Shown here one piece after another: positions 5,819 through 8,105 of a stretch of 8,105 bases of DNA (positions are counted from its first letter, which is position 1; each line of letters starts with the position of its first letter). The notes under the pieces are model-generated. The model made no database searches. It was not told where the DNA came from and worked only from the letters and a program-made list of their open reading frames with translations. The DNA comes from Candidatus Bathyarchaeota archaeon. Its GTDB lineage: Archaea > Thermoproteota > Bathyarchaeia > 40CM-2-53-6. A program made the translations under genes and the position numbers. The DNA lies in the NCBI GenBank assembly GCA_005882905.1, contig VBBG01000138.1:1-8105 (forward strand), given 5' to 3'.

Positions 5819-6310
5819 TTGGTTATTGCGGTGTCGGTGCAGTTGGATTTTATACCAGCAGATGGGTATGGTAGGAGGCACTGGGACAACAGAAAAGCAA
5901 GGAACAAGCCCTTGGAAACAACTGACCAAAAGGTCCTGAGGACATGCCTCGTCTGCAACCGCAAGTTTCTCGGATGGTTCAGCGAGAAATACTGTAGCGC
6001 CGACTGCAGAATGGAGGGCAACCGTCTCAAAGCTCGGTTGCGCAAGCGGAAGAGTAGGAAGTCGGGCGAACTTCGTGAGGGAGTCATATCCCAGCAGCTG
6101 GTGGAGCTCGGCTTGTCCGAGACTCAGTATCCGATGTACAATCACGAGATTGTTCCGACGATGTATGCGAACTTCACACTGTACCACGCCCGAGATGGCA
6201 AGCGTCACGTGAGATCCTACTACGATCTGCTACGGGAGATTGCGAAACTTAACGGTACAAACCTCAGCACAATACTTTCAAACATGCGTCCACGGGACGA
6301 GTCAAACTAG
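5819..6310 (+). CDS. Small four-cysteine zinc-binding protein, function unknown
   Basis: Up to 163 residues. A zinc ribbon/finger is formed by C43-x2-C46 and C59-x3-C63 (CLVCNRKF, then SEKYCSADCR). This is the YCSxxCR type seen in many small DNA- or RNA-related proteins. A very basic stretch follows (NRLKARLRKRKSRKS, 68-82) that could bind nucleic acid. The C-terminal half (YNHEIVPTMYANFTLYHARD, then a helix with YYDLLREIAKLNGTNLSTIL) is unrecognised but looks folded. The longest start is the TTG at 5819. A TATA-like TTTTATA at 5848-5854 and AAGGAA seven bases before a second TTG at 5912 make a shorter, 132-residue protein just as likely; both keep the zinc site. It converges on the phosphoesterase gene with only four bases between stops. 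A transcriptional or RNA-binding role is inference only. Confidence 0.72.
   Translation: MVIAVSVQLDFIPADGYGRRHWDNRKARNKPLETTDQKVLRTCLVCNRKFLGWFSEKYCSADCRMEGNRLKARLRKRKSRKSGELREGVISQQLVELGLSETQYPMYNHEIVPTMYANFTLYHARDGKRHVRSYYDLLREIAKLNGTNLSTILSNMRPRDESN
5848..5854 (+). promoter_or_regulatory. TATA-like box possibly driving the zinc-protein gene
   Basis: TTTTATA predicts a transcript start near 5878. This would exclude the long TTG start at 5819 and favour the TTG at 5912, which has AAGGAA seven bases ahead. It lies inside the longest reading frame, so it may be chance. Confidence 0.3.
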
Positions 6311-6314
6311 CCAT

Positions 6315-7184
6315 CTACCGGTCCAGTTTCCGTAAATCCTCAATCTTCCCGAGGTAAGTTCCGTCGAAGAGGTACGCTTCACCATTTTCAAAATCCACAG
6401 CGCCAGATCTAAGCACGGGTCCCATGTACTCCTTGTAGAGGTCTGTCCATCCTTCCGTAAAGGCTCGATTGATCGGCTGTCCTCCCAGATAGTCGTTGAA
6501 GCTGGGCATTATGACGCAGTCAGCATCAACAACCTTGACTCCGTACTTTTTCCCGTACTCATCCAACGGGTCGCCCTCGTACCTTACAGACTCATGCTTC
6601 AAGACTCCCTCAGCAAGCTTATGGCCACTGCTCTTGGCTCGAACCCAGGCCTGACGGGTGATCCTGAAACCCAGCGGGTCTTTGAAGACGACGACGGGAT
6701 GGAGATGGCCCATCACCAAGAACTTGCAGCCGAGCAGTGGCGGCGATGGCCAGGCGTGGCCGTGGAAGAGGCCGACGCTGTTCCAGAGAGAGATTCCCTC
6801 TGATGTGCTAATCTTAACACTGGAGGGTGTGAGCGGTTCTAGGTTTCCGTCATGGTTTCCAGGGACCACCTGGACATTTGGGATGATCTCGACTAGACCC
6901 TCGAAAAATTCGGGCACATACTTCCATTCTTCCAGCTCGACCTTTGCCACGGCATGTTTCACGTCGCCTAGGAGGATGAGCTGTCGGGGATGAACATCGT
7001 TGACGATCTTGCGGAGCTTCTCTAGGAGACGAGGTACCTGGGAGGGCACGTGTATCCCCTGGTGCGACAGCGAGACCTCCCAGCCGAGGTGGAGATCAGC
7101 AACAACCAGGACCCTCTCAGCATCTCTCTCCAGTAGCAGCGCCGGCTGATCCGCTACCGGTTTCACAATTGTTGTTTCGGACAC
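6315..7184 (-). CDS. Archaeal SbcD-related metallophosphoesterase
   Basis: 289 residues of the calcineurin-like phosphoesterase superfamily, COG1407/TIGR00024 type. All two-metal site motifs are present: D30-x-H32 in VVADLHLGWE, GDVKH (73-77), GNHD (109-112), the HGH at 141-143, and GHLH (159-162). The C-terminal part (CVIMPSFNDYLGG, then GPVLR and EAYLFDGTYLGKIEDLR) is the usual tail of this archaeal group, so the protein looks intact. Relatives are linked to SbcD/Mre11 nucleases by fold but lack a proven substrate; in other archaea the gene often neighbours an Lhr-type helicase, which is not visible here. The start is the GTG at 7184, about 19 bases after the predicted transcript start. It ends four bases from the stop of the convergent zinc-protein gene. 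Cytoplasmic; no signal peptide or membrane segment. Confidence 0.93.
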   Translation of the reverse strand: MSETTIVKPVADQPALLLERDAERVLVVADLHLGWEVSLSHQGIHVPSQVPRLLEKLRKIVNDVHPRQLILLGDVKHAVAKVELEEWKYVPEFFEGLVEIIPNVQVVPGNHDGNLEPLTPSSVKISTSEGISLWNSVGLFHGHAWPSPPLLGCKFLVMGHLHPVVVFKDPLGFRITRQAWVRAKSSGHKLAEGVLKHESVRYEGDPLDEYGKKYGVKVVDADCVIMPSFNDYLGGQPINRAFTEGWTDLYKEYMGPVLRSGAVDFENGEAYLFDGTYLGKIEDLRKLDR

Positions 7185-7223
7185 GGCGTGGCAGATCTCA
7201 CACGCCTAGCCACAGCGTTTCCC

Positions 7224-7232
7224 CTTAAAATC
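7224..7232 (-). promoter_or_regulatory. TATA-like box for the phosphoesterase gene
   Basis: Minus strand GATTTTAAG, about 40-48 bases before the GTG start. Transcription would begin near 7203, giving a short leader containing GTGTGAG just before the start codon. Confidence 0.45.
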
Positions 7233-7321
7233 AACTCTCCGATGCGCATCTGGAAGACTCATCCGGACTGAAAGAGAACGGGGGGTTTCTGCTCGGCTCT
7301 TGCAATTGCTCACGGACGGTG

Positions 7322-7339
7322 TCTGGTCGAGGAACCAGA
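7322..7339 (-). other. Small inverted repeat downstream of the secreted-protein gene
   Basis: TCTGGT (7322-7327) and ACCAGA (7334-7339) form a perfect six-pair hairpin with loop CGAGGA (plus strand). It lies about 25 bases after the stop of the secreted-protein gene. No T run follows, so it is not a clear archaeal terminator; it may stabilise the mRNA end. Confidence 0.3.
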
Positions 7340-7363
7340 GTTAAGCCGGCTAATGTCAGTCGT

Positions 7364-7879
7364 CTAGCTCGTGGGCCTTCTATGGCGCAGCGAGTAGAAG
7401 CCCACTGATACGGCCGCTCCCACTGCGGCTATGACCACTCCGATCTGTATCCACAAACCAGTCGTGGCGGTAAAGCCGGATCCTGCAGGAACGTTGTATG
7501 TGAAGTAGTTCCCGTTGTTGTCGTTGGTCGCCTTGTTGTTGTTATTGTCGTACGCTACTATGTAGTATGTTACGTTGCCGCCGTTGTATAGTGGAGGAAT
7601 GTGAGCGATGGCCCGCTGGCTTGTGGAGTTGTAGGATGCAACTACCGTCGTGTTGACTGCGTTCCAGTTGTCTGTAGAGTAGTGTATGGTCACGTTCTTG
7701 ACGCCACTACCTGCGGTGACGGTTACGTTTACCGTGACCTGGTCATTTGGTCCGGGCGATGCTGGGGAGATGCTTGGTGTGCTAATGCGCAGTCCGGGGG
7801 GGGCGGCAACCGTTGCAATCGCGGGCAGAAATAGCAAGAGTGAGAGAGCAAACGCTATTCTCTTTGAGTATGGTGACAA
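7364..7879 (-). CDS. Secreted Ig-like protein with C-terminal membrane anchor
   Basis: About 171 residues from the TTG at 7879, chosen because it puts SPYSKR directly before a clean Sec-type signal segment (IAFALSLLLFLPAIATVAA). The open frame reaches a GTG at 7960, but that adds 27 residues with no secretory character. The mature part begins PPGLRISTPSISPASPGPND and forms one Ig/fibronectin-like beta domain (VTVNVTVTAGSGVKNVTIHY, later IPPLYNGGNVTYYIVAYDNN). It has five N-glycosylation sequons (three NVT, one NTT, one NST) and an Asn-rich loop (DNNNNKATNDNNGN). It ends with a hydrophobic helix (LWIQIGVVIAAVGAAVSVGF) and a basic stop-transfer tail, RHRR. This design puts the domain outside the cell, anchored in the membrane. 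A part in cell-surface or S-layer structure is inference. No PGF or other archaeosortase signal is seen. Confidence 0.82.
   Translation of the reverse strand: MSPYSKRIAFALSLLLFLPAIATVAAPPGLRISTPSISPASPGPNDQVTVNVTVTAGSGVKNVTIHYSTDNWNAVNTTVVASYNSTSQRAIAHIPPLYNGGNVTYYIVAYDNNNNKATNDNNGNYFTYNVPAGSGFTATTGLWIQIGVVIAAVGAAVSVGFYSLRHRRPTS
7511..7557 (-). repeat. Asn-codon low-complexity tract
   Basis: A run rich in AAC/AAT codons (GTTGTT and GTTATT on the plus strand) inside the secreted-protein gene, encoding DNNNNKATNDNNGN. It probably forms a flexible loop between two beta strands and could vary in length between strains by slippage. Confidence 0.4.
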
Positions 7880-8004
7880 GGGTTTTCCACTCGTACATGG
7901 AGGTCCTGAGACATACCTTTCTTGTAACTCCCATCGGGCAATGCAGGCTCTTCTTTGCACCTACAAAGTCCCTTCTAGGATGGAGAAAAGTGTGCACAAA
8001 ATTT

Positions 8005-8029
8005 GGTCAGAATAGTCTGACCTAGTCAG
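8005..8029. promoter_or_regulatory. Overlapping inverted repeats between divergent starts
   Basis: GGTCAGA (8005-8011) and TCTGACC (8016-8022) are perfect seven-base inverted arms around ATAG. A third half site, GTCAG (8025-8029), pairs again with CTGAC (8017-8021). Three GTCAG/CTGAC half sites in 25 bases, in the spacer between the minus-strand secreted-protein gene and a possible plus-strand start at 8071, suggest an operator for a dimeric regulator. A transcript hairpin is the other option. Confidence 0.4.
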
Positions 8030-8070
8030 TCAATTAGGTACCATACGACTACCTTTGGAGGGGTCTCACT

Positions 8071-8105
8071 TTGGCTTGGGGTTCTGCACTTGGACCTGAA
8101 TGGGT
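8071..8105 (+). CDS. Possible start of an unidentified gene, cut by window edge
   Basis: GGAGGGG (8057-8063) is the best Shine-Dalgarno in the window and lies seven bases before a TTG at 8071. The frame stays open to the edge as MAWGSALGPEW, only eleven complete codons. TTG starts are common among the genes here, which makes this reasonable, but eleven residues cannot identify a protein. On the other strand the same bases could be the 3' end of a gene (ending PKPK or VVVWYLID), which cannot be excluded. Confidence 0.25.
   Translation, partial: MAWGSALGPEW

Noticed and set aside
5771..6208. A 145-codon minus-strand frame over the zinc-finger gene
   Set aside because: The plus strand carries the ordered Cys4 motif; the antisense product is low-information and Leu/Ser rich.
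7322..7339. Intrinsic terminator after the secreted-protein gene
   Set aside because: The hairpin is real, but no T run follows on the minus strand, and archaeal termination depends on T runs.

Overview
The window reads as archaeal chromosomal DNA, most likely from a member of the Thermoproteota/TACK side. The evidence is an A-type ATP synthase catalytic subunit, an archaeal SbcD-related phosphoesterase, TATA-like boxes at archaeal spacing, frequent TTG/GTG starts with few Shine-Dalgarno sites, and a tRNA gene that only folds once two short introns are removed. I cannot name the lineage from sequence alone.

Layout. (1) Bases 1-1156, minus: the N-terminal two thirds of AtpA, cut by the window edge. 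(2) 1296-1895, plus: a LOG-like nucleotide-binding or molybdenum-cofactor-carrier-like protein, transcribed divergently from atpA. (3) 1892-2947, minus: an alpha/alpha-toroid (prenyltransferase/squalene-oxidase repeat) protein whose stop codon overlaps that of gene 2. (4) 3241-3852, plus: an unrecognised six-helix membrane protein built of three copies of a two-helix unit. (5) 3953-4290, minus: a broken VOC/glyoxalase-like gene with an internal deletion and frameshift. (6) 4500-5552, plus: a DUF2332 protein. (7) 5605-5729, minus: tRNA-Pro(UGG) with one intron in the D-loop, one at 37/38, and an encoded CCA. (8) 5819-6310, plus: a small four-cysteine zinc-binding protein. (9) 6315-7184, minus: an archaeal metallophosphoesterase. 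(10) 7364 to about 7879, minus: a secreted, membrane-anchored Ig-like protein. (11) From 8071, plus: a possible gene start with a good Shine-Dalgarno, cut by the window edge.

The genes do not form one operon. Adjacent genes are almost all divergent or convergent, with very tight convergent pairs (stops overlapping at 1892-1895; a 4-base gap at 6311-6314). This looks like a compact housekeeping and accessory mosaic, not a single pathway. I see no CRISPR array, insertion sequence, integrase, toxin-antitoxin pair or phage module. The most notable items are the doubly interrupted tRNA-Pro and the hidden threefold repeat in the membrane protein.
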